Shown here in pieces: positions 40,900 through 48,170 of a stretch of DNA of 64,000 nt. Origin of the DNA: JAPORK01 sp026710285 (GTDB lineage: Bacteria; Pseudomonadota; Gammaproteobacteria; Pseudomonadales; Endozoicomonadaceae); NCBI GenBank assembly GCA_965201045.1, contig OZ241746.1:5146001-5210000 (forward strand), in the 5' to 3' direction. The position numbers and the translations under genes were made by a program. The notes beneath the pieces are model-generated. The model ran no database searches and was not told where the DNA came from. It saw nothing but the letters and a program-made list of their open reading frames with translations. The stretch's first letter is position 1, and each line of letters opens with the position of its first letter.

Positions 40900-42339
40900 T
40901 TAACTTTGCAGTACAGTTCGATACATTAGAGGGAAAAACTCATTTTGAGGTACAATGGTCATCTTCTTAAGAGCCGGTATGGCTTTTTCCTGTATCGTCT
41001 TTGTAAACGCTTCACGTGACACTGTCTGTGCTTGTAATTTATAAAAAAGTGACTCCACCGTGTGCGGATCTTGCAACATAGCTGCTAATCTTTGTGCAAT
41101 GCTGGTATCTCCTTTTTTTAAAGCATACTCTTGGAGTAAATCACTTCTGTCACCTGAAAAGATGATGTCCAGTTGAGCGTCTGTGTCTGCATCATCATTA
41201 TAGAAATTCAAAATTACACTCGTAATACAGGTTAAAAGTGATTGACTGACTTTATCAATTAAAGCGATAGCCTGTTCACAAACACGACCGTCTTCTGTTA
41301 TGCTAAGCACCTCTTTAACCCAGTCACCAAACATATTGTAACCTCTGTTTGATATTGCAAGTCGGCAAACCAGATAAGGCATTTGTGGAAAGGTATCTTT
41401 TTTGTTTAAATAGATAGCAGATAATAACGGGTCTTTAAATTTTTGCAGACACGCTTCAAATTTATCCTGATCTAATTCTGTCCATTGACCCGTTTCAGTT
41501 ATCAGCGATTGCATGCATTCACTATTTACAAATTCTTTTGCATGCGCTTCACTAAAACCATAACCTACCGCATAAATATTATTAATGTATTTTTGTAAAT
41601 TAAAATAATTGTTCGGATTACCCCAAACCAAATAAAGCGGCATAGTGGTTGTTGCATTTACTACAAGCAGCGCTTTTTTATGGTGATTGCTGTTTTTTGT
41701 TTCTGAACTTTGATCGGGTATCTGTTCATTCTCTTCATGTGTGAGTGTTTTTTTCTGATGATAATGTGAAACAGCCATTTTTACTATTAAATTATCATCC
41801 TGACTTATCTTACCCATGATAACACTGTGTTCGGATAGCAAATTTTTTATTTTTGCATAAAAAACCCGTTTAAAAAATTCTAATTTATTCTCTGCCTGTA
41901 AACATTCCTCAATTTGTTCAGAATCCAAATCGGTAAGATAATCTGCTACCGCCTTCAGGGGGGGGCACTTGTTTGTTAATGCAACCTCTGTACCTGCGGC
42001 TATGATAGAAAATTCTACCGGCAAGCTTTCACCTAATGATGCTCTTATTTCCGGAGCATATTTATCCAGCAAAGTATTAAAAACTTTTAATGGAGAGGTT
42101 GTAAAAACAAGTGTTGACGGATCATGTGTCAGTGAAGGATCTGTTGATTGATCTACAGAAAGTACTTTATCTGGTTTTTTATTATCACCCTTTCCTATAA
42201 GTAATGACATACCGCTATTGTTGATATACAAAATAAGTCTGTTTGCTGTAGCAGCCTGTGCGATACGCACAAAACCTGAAAGGCATAGTGCTATAACAAC
42301 AAGCAGGGAGATCTTCCTGAGAGACATTGCTTTCATCAT
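40900..42339 (-). CDS. Exported protein of the six-paralog family, member 6 (diverged, opposite strand)
   Basis: A 479-residue, shorter and more diverged member. The signal sequence is LLVVIALCLSGFVRIAQAA. Corresponding landmarks are RLILYINNSGMSLLIGKGD (NIIAFHITDAGMYMTIG in the others), DQSTDPSLTHDPSTLVF, RLAISNRGYNMFGDWVKEVL, GDRSDLLQEYALKKGDT and TIVPQNEFFPLMYRTV. It lacks about 80 residues in the middle, including the stretch after the gapped Cys-rich segment. Its retention of the glycine turns and the GDRxxLLxxYA motif marks these as the family core. Function unknown. Confidence 0.8.
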   Translation of the reverse strand: MMKAMSLRKISLLVVIALCLSGFVRIAQAATANRLILYINNSGMSLLIGKGDNKKPDKVLSVDQSTDPSLTHDPSTLVFTTSPLKVFNTLLDKYAPEIRASLGESLPVEFSIIAAGTEVALTNKCPPLKAVADYLTDLDSEQIEECLQAENKLEFFKRVFYAKIKNLLSEHSVIMGKISQDDNLIVKMAVSHYHQKKTLTHEENEQIPDQSSETKNSNHHKKALLVVNATTTMPLYLVWGNPNNYFNLQKYINNIYAVGYGFSEAHAKEFVNSECMQSLITETGQWTELDQDKFEACLQKFKDPLLSAIYLNKKDTFPQMPYLVCRLAISNRGYNMFGDWVKEVLSITEDGRVCEQAIALIDKVSQSLLTCITSVILNFYNDDADTDAQLDIIFSGDRSDLLQEYALKKGDTSIAQRLAAMLQDPHTVESLFYKLQAQTVSREAFTKTIQEKAIPALKKMTIVPQNEFFPLMYRTVLQS

Positions 42340-42513
42340 AAATATTCTTCCTTAATGAAGCCCTGGGGGAATATTAAATAATCAAATTCCTGTTATACCA
42401 TATTTACTGTTAAGAAAGCAATAGTGCACGCTATTTTTATAGAGTGGGTACCATTTTAACTGTTTCAACCAATCATGCACGTTAATAGTTCTTTCATGCA
42501 ATACAATAAAAAA

Positions 42514-42607
42514 AGTAGCTTTTATCGAATAGATTACTTATATCTTTTCAAAATTTCCCCGTGTTATCATGTGATTAAATAGTAAGGACAAGCTAAAAAT
42601 AATCCGA
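42514..42607. repeat. 93-bp direct repeat, left copy
   Basis: It begins AGTAGCTTTTATCGAATAGA and includes CTTTTCAAAATTTCCCCGT and AAGGACAAGCTAAAAATAAT. The right copy lies at 46139-46231 in the same orientation with about ten differences. The two copies bracket the F-box/WD40 gene, the tnpB element and the ISAs1 remnant. Confidence 0.8.
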
Positions 42608-42773
42608 ATAAACAATACCCCGACTGTAAAAAGCGTGTGTGCAGATTTTCCGGATGGTGTCAGAGCACCGGTTTCTTATGGGCAAAATTTTGGTCACATT
42701 TCTCAGGTTCAGGTTTTTACTCTGATATGTTTGTTTTCTGCTGAATATACCAGCTTTTGCCAGGCGCACCGTG

Positions 42774-42842
42774 GGCTGAGCTTGTCGAAGCCTGGGCGAA
42801 GTTAAAGTCTCAGTGTTTCTCCGGGCTTCGACAAGCTCAGCC
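42774..42842. repeat. REP-type palindrome
   Basis: The arms GGCTGAGCTTGTCGAAGCC (42774-42792) and GGCTTCGACAAGCTCAGCC (42824-42842) are perfect inverted repeats of 19 bp with a 31-nt spacer. The same core occurs in the MITE at 14368-14436 and, more diverged, at 61728-61780. Confidence 0.8.
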
Positions 42843-42885
42843 AGCGGACAGGGTAGTATTGCTAAAATTATCGATTGTATTTTCA

Positions 42886-44463
42886 TCAGGAATAGTCGTG
42901 ATCCCGAAGGCTATAAAGATTCCAGGTTTTTATGGTGTGTTCGTCAATGGAGGTCAAACGCCAGTTTTCCTGTTGTATGACCATCTGAATATGATGATTG
43001 TGACCTTTCAGGGTGTGTATACATTCCTCTCCATCAGGCTTTGTCAGATCCCAAATCTTCATAGTGTTATCAAGAGAGTGTGAGATTAAACGCCCATCTT
43101 TGAGTTCGTCAAGTTTGCAGATAGGTTCTTCGTGTCCACTGAGTACTTTTACACATTCTTCACCATCAGGTTTTGTCAGATCTAATATGATACCATCATT
43201 CATACAATTGAAAACAAGGCGCTTGTCTGTCAGCTCTGTGCATAATCCAAAACTAGGTAAGTGTTTGTAGTGCAGATTTTTGATGCATTCCTTGCCATCA
43301 GGTTTGTTCAGATTAAAAACTAATACATTTTTTGTGTGATAATAGTGAGGTTGCCATAAGAGCAGATACCCATTTTTTAGTTCCATAATGTGCGGAGAAC
43401 GAATATTGATGTATCTGTTCACGGGCAGAGTTTTTACACATTCCTCACCATCCGGTTTTGTCAAATCCCAGACCTTTATTATTTTCGAACTTATGGAAAC
43501 AATAAGACCGTTTTTTAAGCATATTGTGCTGATGGTATTATCATGTCCTTCTAGGGTTTTAATACATTCAGGTCCGGAAGATTTTTTTAAATCCCAAATT
43601 GTTATACAGCTGTTGGAGTGTAAAAGGTTTGGTTTCATTCCTTCGCAAGCAGCTTCAGTACCTTCGGGTCTGGGTATATTGCCTTTACTATGACTGATTA
43701 GTAGATATCTGTTTTCTATTAATGTATAATGCCGCCCGAGAGAGTATTGGACGGGTATGACTATTTTACGGCGCTGATCAGCAGGTTTGGTAAAATCCCA
43801 AAGTGTTATAGCATCTTGAGACCGGAGAAGTATGTAGCTATCTCCCATTACCCTGAAATCATCGGAAGGAAGATTAAGTTCAGGTAGAAATTCCTTAAGT
43901 TGCTGATTGTTGCTTTGTGTAAGATTCCACTGCTTTACTTGACCCTGAAAAGCAGAGATTGCTAGTGTTTCGTCATTGATTCTCTTAATAGAGTGAATAG
44001 CATTCATACCCATTGTGCGAACATCTACAGTATTCTCACACTGAGGATAAACGTTCATTTCTGTGTCATTACTGATAGCTCTGAGAAATATTGCGGTGTC
44101 TGTAAACGATTTTGAAAGAAACCGGTTGTCAAACTGCAAGAGCTGAGGCTGCAAAATTGTTAATATTTTTTTTTCCTGGTCTGATAATTCAGTATGCAAA
44201 CGGCAAAGTGGAAACTTATCATTGTTATAATATTGTTTGGTGAGTACATATGTTATGGCATCAAAATCAAGGACTTCATCGAAATAAGAACAGGTATATT
44301 TCATAGATAAAATATCTGAAATATTAAGAAACTTTGCGATATGAAGTACAATTTCAGAGGGGAGCCCCTGAATATCAGTCAAATAATTCTTAGCGCTTGC
44401 ATCATTATAAAAGGTTTTTACATATTGTAAAAATACTGCAAGTTTGTTTAAGATTGTATCCAT
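42886..44463 (-). CDS. F-box and WD40-repeat protein (eukaryotic FBXW-like substrate receptor)
   Basis: A 525-residue protein. Residues about 33-72 form a canonical F-box: GLPSEIVLHIAKFLNISDIL, then a Cys-x-x-Phe (CSYF) and a D-rich helix, as in proteins that bind host SKP1. The remainder is a β-propeller of about six or seven WD40-like repeats with endings such as ITIWDLKKS, IKVWDLTKPDGEECVKTL, MKIWDLTKPDGEECIHTLKG and IKTWNL. The unusual repeated 'TKPDGEEC' linker shows that the blades grew by internal duplication. In eukaryotes this arrangement makes an SCF ubiquitin-ligase substrate receptor. In a bacterium it would be an injected effector (inference). There is no signal sequence, unlike the ankyrin proteins. 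It lies between direct repeats with a tnpB element just upstream, which suggests gain by transfer. Confidence 0.9.
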   Translation of the reverse strand: MDTILNKLAVFLQYVKTFYNDASAKNYLTDIQGLPSEIVLHIAKFLNISDILSMKYTCSYFDEVLDFDAITYVLTKQYYNNDKFPLCRLHTELSDQEKKILTILQPQLLQFDNRFLSKSFTDTAIFLRAISNDTEMNVYPQCENTVDVRTMGMNAIHSIKRINDETLAISAFQGQVKQWNLTQSNNQQLKEFLPELNLPSDDFRVMGDSYILLRSQDAITLWDFTKPADQRRKIVIPVQYSLGRHYTLIENRYLLISHSKGNIPRPEGTEAACEGMKPNLLHSNSCITIWDLKKSSGPECIKTLEGHDNTISTICLKNGLIVSISSKIIKVWDLTKPDGEECVKTLPVNRYINIRSPHIMELKNGYLLLWQPHYYHTKNVLVFNLNKPDGKECIKNLHYKHLPSFGLCTELTDKRLVFNCMNDGIILDLTKPDGEECVKVLSGHEEPICKLDELKDGRLISHSLDNTMKIWDLTKPDGEECIHTLKGHNHHIQMVIQQENWRLTSIDEHTIKTWNLYSLRDHDYS

Positions 44464-44641
44464 GAGCTCTTTTGATAATAGTGTATAAAGTCAGTACATT
44501 TATGTAACGGAAAACGGCAAAACTGTCAGGCGATAATATCTTTAAGAGGTTACCGGCTAGTGAGAGGTTTCCATTTAAAAAGGGCATTTTATCAAAATTT
44601 ATCTGAAAACGCAATTACAAGTTATCTGACACGCCGTAAAA

Positions 44642-44661
44642 CTCCGTCCTTCAGGGCGGAG
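44642..44661. repeat. Left-end hairpin of the tnpB element
   Basis: CTCCGTCC-TTCA-GGGCGGAG is an 8-bp stem (one T-G pair) with a 4-nt loop. The right end (45807-45826) has the same 8-bp stem and 4-nt loop design. Such subterminal hairpins are the transposase recognition sites of IS200/IS605 elements. Confidence 0.8.
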
Positions 44662-44763
44662 ATATAAGGCAGGTTTTTTTAGTTTCTGTTGACATTTTTG
44701 CCTGAAACAATTAAAATCCAGTCGCTAAATAGCGCATGAAACCTATACAATTGACGTTCTTGT

Positions 44764-45819
44764 ATGGAAAAGACAAAGACACTGAAGGTAAGAGTTAAAG
44801 ACAAACACGCAAAACAGCTTAGGAAGATGGCTGGTGCGGTTAATTTTGTCTGGAACTACATAAACGAACTTTCCTCTCGCTCAATCAGAGAGCGCAGAGA
44901 TTTTTTGTCTGCATACGATATACACAAATACACCTCTGGAGCAAACAAAGAGCTGGGTTTGCATAGTCAAACGCTTCAGTGCATAGCAAAAGAATATGTA
45001 AAAGCCAGAAAGCAATTTAAAAAGAGCAGGCTCAACTGGAGAAAAACAAAAGGTGTCAGGCGTTCACTGGGTTGGATTCCTGTTAATACAAACGCCTCTC
45101 GCTGGAAAAACGGACAGGTATATCACAACGGAAACTGCTTCAGTGTATGGGATTCCTTCGGATTAAGCAACTACAAATTCAGAACAGCTTCTTTCAATGA
45201 AGATGCCCGTGGGCATTGGTATTTTAACGTGGTCGTTTCTGTTAAGCCGGAACAGTTAACAGGGGCTTCTTCTGTTGGTATAGATTTAGGCTGCAAAGAA
45301 GCGGCTACGGACTCAAACGGAAGCGGTGTTACAGGCAGAAACTATAGGGCTTTTGAACAAAAGTTAGCTGTAGCACAACGGGCTAAAAATAAGGCTCGTG
45401 CTAAAGCAATACATGCAAAAATCAAGAACAAGAGGAAAGATGAACTACACAAATACAGCCGCAAACTGGTCTCAGAAAATGCTGCAATATTTGTTGGCAA
45501 CGTAAAATCTTCTGCTATTGCAAAAACTAAACTAGCCAAATCTGCATTAGATGCAGGGTGGCATATGCTAAAGACTATGTTGGAATACAAGTGCGATCAC
45601 GCAGGCGTAGTCTTTGAAGAACTAAACGAAAAGTACACAACCCAAACTTGTTCGTACTGTAAAGAAATCTCAGACAGTAGTCCGAAAGGTAGAGCAGGTT
45701 TAGGAATAAGAGAATGGGTCTGTAAATGTGGAGCTGTATTGAACAGAGATGTTAATGCTGCCAGAAACATTCTTGCGCTCGGGCATGAGCGTCTCGCAGG
45801 AGGAATCCCCTTCCTTTAG
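44764..45819 (+). CDS. tnpB: TnpB-family RNA-guided nuclease (IS200/IS605 OrfB) with altered RuvC glutamate
   Basis: A 351-residue IS605 OrfB/TnpB. TnpB proteins use an RNA from the element's right end (omega-RNA) to cut matching DNA and favour element retention. An N-terminal helical domain with the WNYINELSSRSIRERR part is followed by the RuvC domain: first Asp in VGIDLGCKEAATDSNG, the zinc-binding cysteines CSYC...CKCG, and the last Asp in NRDVNAARNI. At the usual RuvC-II glutamate (the VVEdL-type strand) this protein has IFVGNVKSS, so Gly replaces Glu. A nearby Glu in VVFEELNEKYT may take over, as in TnpB lineages with rearranged active sites. No tnpA is present. End hairpins flank the gene and the stop codon falls inside the right one. 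Confidence 0.93.
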   Translation: MEKTKTLKVRVKDKHAKQLRKMAGAVNFVWNYINELSSRSIRERRDFLSAYDIHKYTSGANKELGLHSQTLQCIAKEYVKARKQFKKSRLNWRKTKGVRRSLGWIPVNTNASRWKNGQVYHNGNCFSVWDSFGLSNYKFRTASFNEDARGHWYFNVVVSVKPEQLTGASSVGIDLGCKEAATDSNGSGVTGRNYRAFEQKLAVAQRAKNKARAKAIHAKIKNKRKDELHKYSRKLVSENAAIFVGNVKSSAIAKTKLAKSALDAGWHMLKTMLEYKCDHAGVVFEELNEKYTTQTCSYCKEISDSSPKGRAGLGIREWVCKCGAVLNRDVNAARNILALGHERLAGGIPFL

Positions 45820-45840
45820 GGAGGGGAGGATGTCAAAGCT
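45700..45840 (+). ncRNA. Probable TnpB guide RNA (omega-RNA) region at the right end
   Basis: In tnpB elements the guide RNA is encoded at the 3' end of the gene and runs through the right-end hairpin to the element boundary, with the guide taken from flanking DNA. Here the tnpB 3' end overlaps the hairpin CCCCTTCC-TTTA-GGGAGGGG (45807-45826), and the element probably ends near 45835 (GGATGTCAAAG). The exact 5' end of the RNA cannot be seen. Confidence 0.45.
45807..45826. repeat. Right-end hairpin of the tnpB element
   Basis: CCCCTTCC-TTTA-GGGAGGGG is an 8-bp stem (one T-G pair) with a tetraloop. The tnpB TAG stop (45817-45819) lies across the loop and the 3' arm. Confidence 0.8.
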
Positions 45841-45855
45841 ATTTAATAATTAGGA

Positions 45856-46130
45856 CAGGGCAAGATCATACTTTCATAACAAATGATTTGATGGCACAAT
45901 AGCGCTTTTATAATTGTGTTCACTATGTGTTAGATGTCATGATGAGAGAAGATGAATCTCGAATTCGCCGGGAGTTTGCATCAGAAAATATGGCTTCCCT
46001 GAGACGCTTTGTTATGAATCTGGTGCGCTTACATTCCCAAAAAGGCAGCATGAAGGGAAAAATACAAGATGCCGGTTGGAATGATTCGTTTTGCGAAGAG
46101 CTATTATTCGGATAAAAGGATCTTGCCTTG
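45856..46130 (+). mobile_element. Internally deleted ISAs1-family element (C-terminal transposase remnant with both ends)
   Basis: The left end CAGGGCAAGATC (45856-45867) and right end GGATCTTGCCTTG (46118-46130) are inverted repeats with one mismatch. Between them about 60 codons remain (from about 45918 to 46115) that match the C-terminus of ISAs1-family transposases: HYVLDVMMREDESRIRR, then ENMASLRRFVMNLVR and a final AGWNDSFCEELL. The catalytic part is deleted, so the element is about 275 bp and could only move in trans. A solo left end of the same type lies at 30194-30240. Confidence 0.8.
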
Positions 46131-46138
46131 ATTTGTCA

Positions 46139-46231
46139 AGTAGCTTTTGTCGAATAGACTACTTGTATCTTTTCAAAATTTCCCCGTCTTATCATGTAAT
46201 TAATATAAGGACAAGCTAAAAATAATCCCAA
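46139..46231. repeat. 93-bp direct repeat, right copy
   Basis: It matches 42514-42607 in the same orientation: AGTAGCTTTTGTCGAATAGA at the start, CTTTTCAAAATTTCCCCGT in the middle, GGACAAGCTAAAAATAATCC at the end. It starts 9 bp after the ISAs1 remnant and lies just before the prfC upstream region. Confidence 0.8.
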
Positions 46232-46325
46232 CAAAAATAAGATGAAGATTGTTTGGGCTTGACTCTCATGCTGTGTCACTATAGCCTTCATCTAATTGTG
46301 ATTAACTGATAATACACTTTATACT

Positions 46326-47906
46326 ATGACAGCCATAACTGAAGACGTAAATAAGCGACGAACATTTGCAATTATCTCGCACCCTGATGCAGGTAAAACC
46401 ACATTAACAGAAAAGTTGCTGCTACTCGGCGGTGCAATCCAGATGGCCGGAACGGTAAAAGGGCGTAAAAGCGGACGTCTTGCAACTTCCGACTGGATGA
46501 AAATGGAACAGGAACGCGGTATTTCCATTACCACTTCAGTCATGCAGTTCCCGTATAAGGGATGCGTAATAAATCTGCTTGACACACCGGGTCACGAAGA
46601 CTTTTCTGAAGATACTTACCGAACACTCACAGCAGTAGATTCCACGCTGATGGTTGTTGATTGTACTAAAGGGGTAGAGGAGAGAACCATCAAGCTAATG
46701 GATGTATGCCGTTTGCGGGATACGCCGGTTTTTAGCTTTGTTAACAAGATGGATCGTGAAGTACGTGATCCAATAGATATCCTTGATGAGATAGAATCTG
46801 TACTCAAAATTGACTGTGCGCCGGTTACCTGGCCCATTGGTATGGGTAAAGCATTTAAAGGCGTCTACAATCTTTACACCGATACTATCCATCAATATAC
46901 ACCGGGTTCAGGACATAAAATTTCTGACGATCTGCAAATCAAAGGAGTTGAATCCGCAGAGGCAAAAGCATTGCTGGGTGATTTGTACAACGATTTTATT
47001 GATGAAATTGAACTGGTGCGTGGTGCCAGCCACACCTTTGATTTTGATGCTTACCGTGCAGGTAAAATGACACCGGTTTTTTTTGGAACGGCACTGAGTA
47101 ACTTTGGCGTCAGAGAGATGCTTAACTATTTTGCCGAATGGGCACCGCCACCGCTGACCAGGGACACAAGTACCCGTTCCGTTTTACCTGATGAAGAAAA
47201 ATTTAGTGGTTTTATCTTTAAAATTCAGGCAAATATGGATCCTAAACACAGAGACCGTATTGCTTTTATGCGTATCTGTTCCGGAAAATACACCCGTAAT
47301 ATGAAGATGCGTCATGTGAGACTGGCAAAAGATGTCAAAATAGCTGATGCAGTTACTTTTCTTGCCGGTGACAGAACGCATGTAGAAGAGGCGATCTCTG
47401 GCGATATTATTGGTCTGCACAATCACGGCACCATTCAGATTGGCGATACCTTTACCCATAATGAGAACATAAAATTTACCGGCATTCCACATTTTGCCCC
47501 GGAACTGTTTAAGCGTGTACGCCTGAAAGATCCTCTTAAACTGAAACAGTTAAAAAAAGGCTTGCAGCAACTCTCTGAAGAAGGAGCAACACAACTATTT
47601 ATGCCTTTAAATAACAATGATTTAATTCTTGGTGCGGTGGGTATACTACAATTTGATGTTGTATTACGTCGTTTGCAGGATGAATATAAAGTAGATGCTA
47701 TTTATGAACCTGTGAGTATACAAACAGCACGCTGGGTGAACTGTCCTGATGATAAAATCATTCATGAGTTCAAAATTAAAAATGGACACAACCTCGCCAT
47801 GGATGGTGGTCAGCAGTTAACTTATTTAGCCCCGACCAGAATTAATCTTTCGCTGACAGAAGAACGCTGGCCAGATATCAGTTTTCATCATACGCGGGAA
47901 CATTAA
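46326..47906 (+). CDS. prfC: Peptide chain release factor 3 (RF3)
   Basis: A 526-residue translational GTPase that removes RF1/RF2 from the ribosome after termination. The GTP-binding motifs are complete: SHPDAGKTT (residues 18-26), the switch region with the GISITTSVMQFPY segment, DTPGHEDF, and NKMD. The C-terminal RF3 domains follow, with the usual LQFDVVLRRLQDEYKVD segment. The length matches the family (about 528). The ATG at 46326 has only a weak ribosome-binding site, but the N-terminus fits the family. It is a single gene between mobile debris and mreB. Confidence 0.97.
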   Translation: MTAITEDVNKRRTFAIISHPDAGKTTLTEKLLLLGGAIQMAGTVKGRKSGRLATSDWMKMEQERGISITTSVMQFPYKGCVINLLDTPGHEDFSEDTYRTLTAVDSTLMVVDCTKGVEERTIKLMDVCRLRDTPVFSFVNKMDREVRDPIDILDEIESVLKIDCAPVTWPIGMGKAFKGVYNLYTDTIHQYTPGSGHKISDDLQIKGVESAEAKALLGDLYNDFIDEIELVRGASHTFDFDAYRAGKMTPVFFGTALSNFGVREMLNYFAEWAPPPLTRDTSTRSVLPDEEKFSGFIFKIQANMDPKHRDRIAFMRICSGKYTRNMKMRHVRLAKDVKIADAVTFLAGDRTHVEEAISGDIIGLHNHGTIQIGDTFTHNENIKFTGIPHFAPELFKRVRLKDPLKLKQLKKGLQQLSEEGATQLFMPLNNNDLILGAVGILQFDVVLRRLQDEYKVDAIYEPVSIQTARWVNCPDDKIIHEFKIKNGHNLAMDGGQQLTYLAPTRINLSLTEERWPDISFHHTREH

Positions 47907-48170
47907 TTATACGCAACCGGCTGCAAAGCAGGGGTTCAGACAGTGAAAATTTTAACTTATCTTTGATAATGAATTTTTACAGTAAACAGAATTTAGATTG
48001 CATTATTACTTATAGTCATTTATTTTATAGTGATTTAGCCTGAAAAAGTTGGCTTTACTCTTACCAAGCATCCATAATCACATGGATCGGAACAGACAAA
48101 ACTTGGCAGTCTGAACAACAATGGGTAAAGTTAGAGTATCAATCACTATTTTGTGGAACACAAGGCAACC

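Larger units (their letters stand above)
42340..42885. other. Intergenic region with the left 93-bp direct repeat and a REP palindrome
   Basis: This 545-bp gap holds the left copy of a 93-bp direct repeat (42514-42607) and a MITE-interior relic at 42733-42850. The relic contains CTGCTGAATATACCAGC and a perfect 19-bp inverted repeat (42774-42792 / 42824-42842). Short open frames inside it come from the palindrome and are not genes. Confidence 0.6.

Noticed and set aside
42593..43083. Frames of 97 and 108 codons over the REP palindrome
   Set aside because: Open only because the palindrome lacks stops; they run into the F-box/WD40 gene on the other strand.
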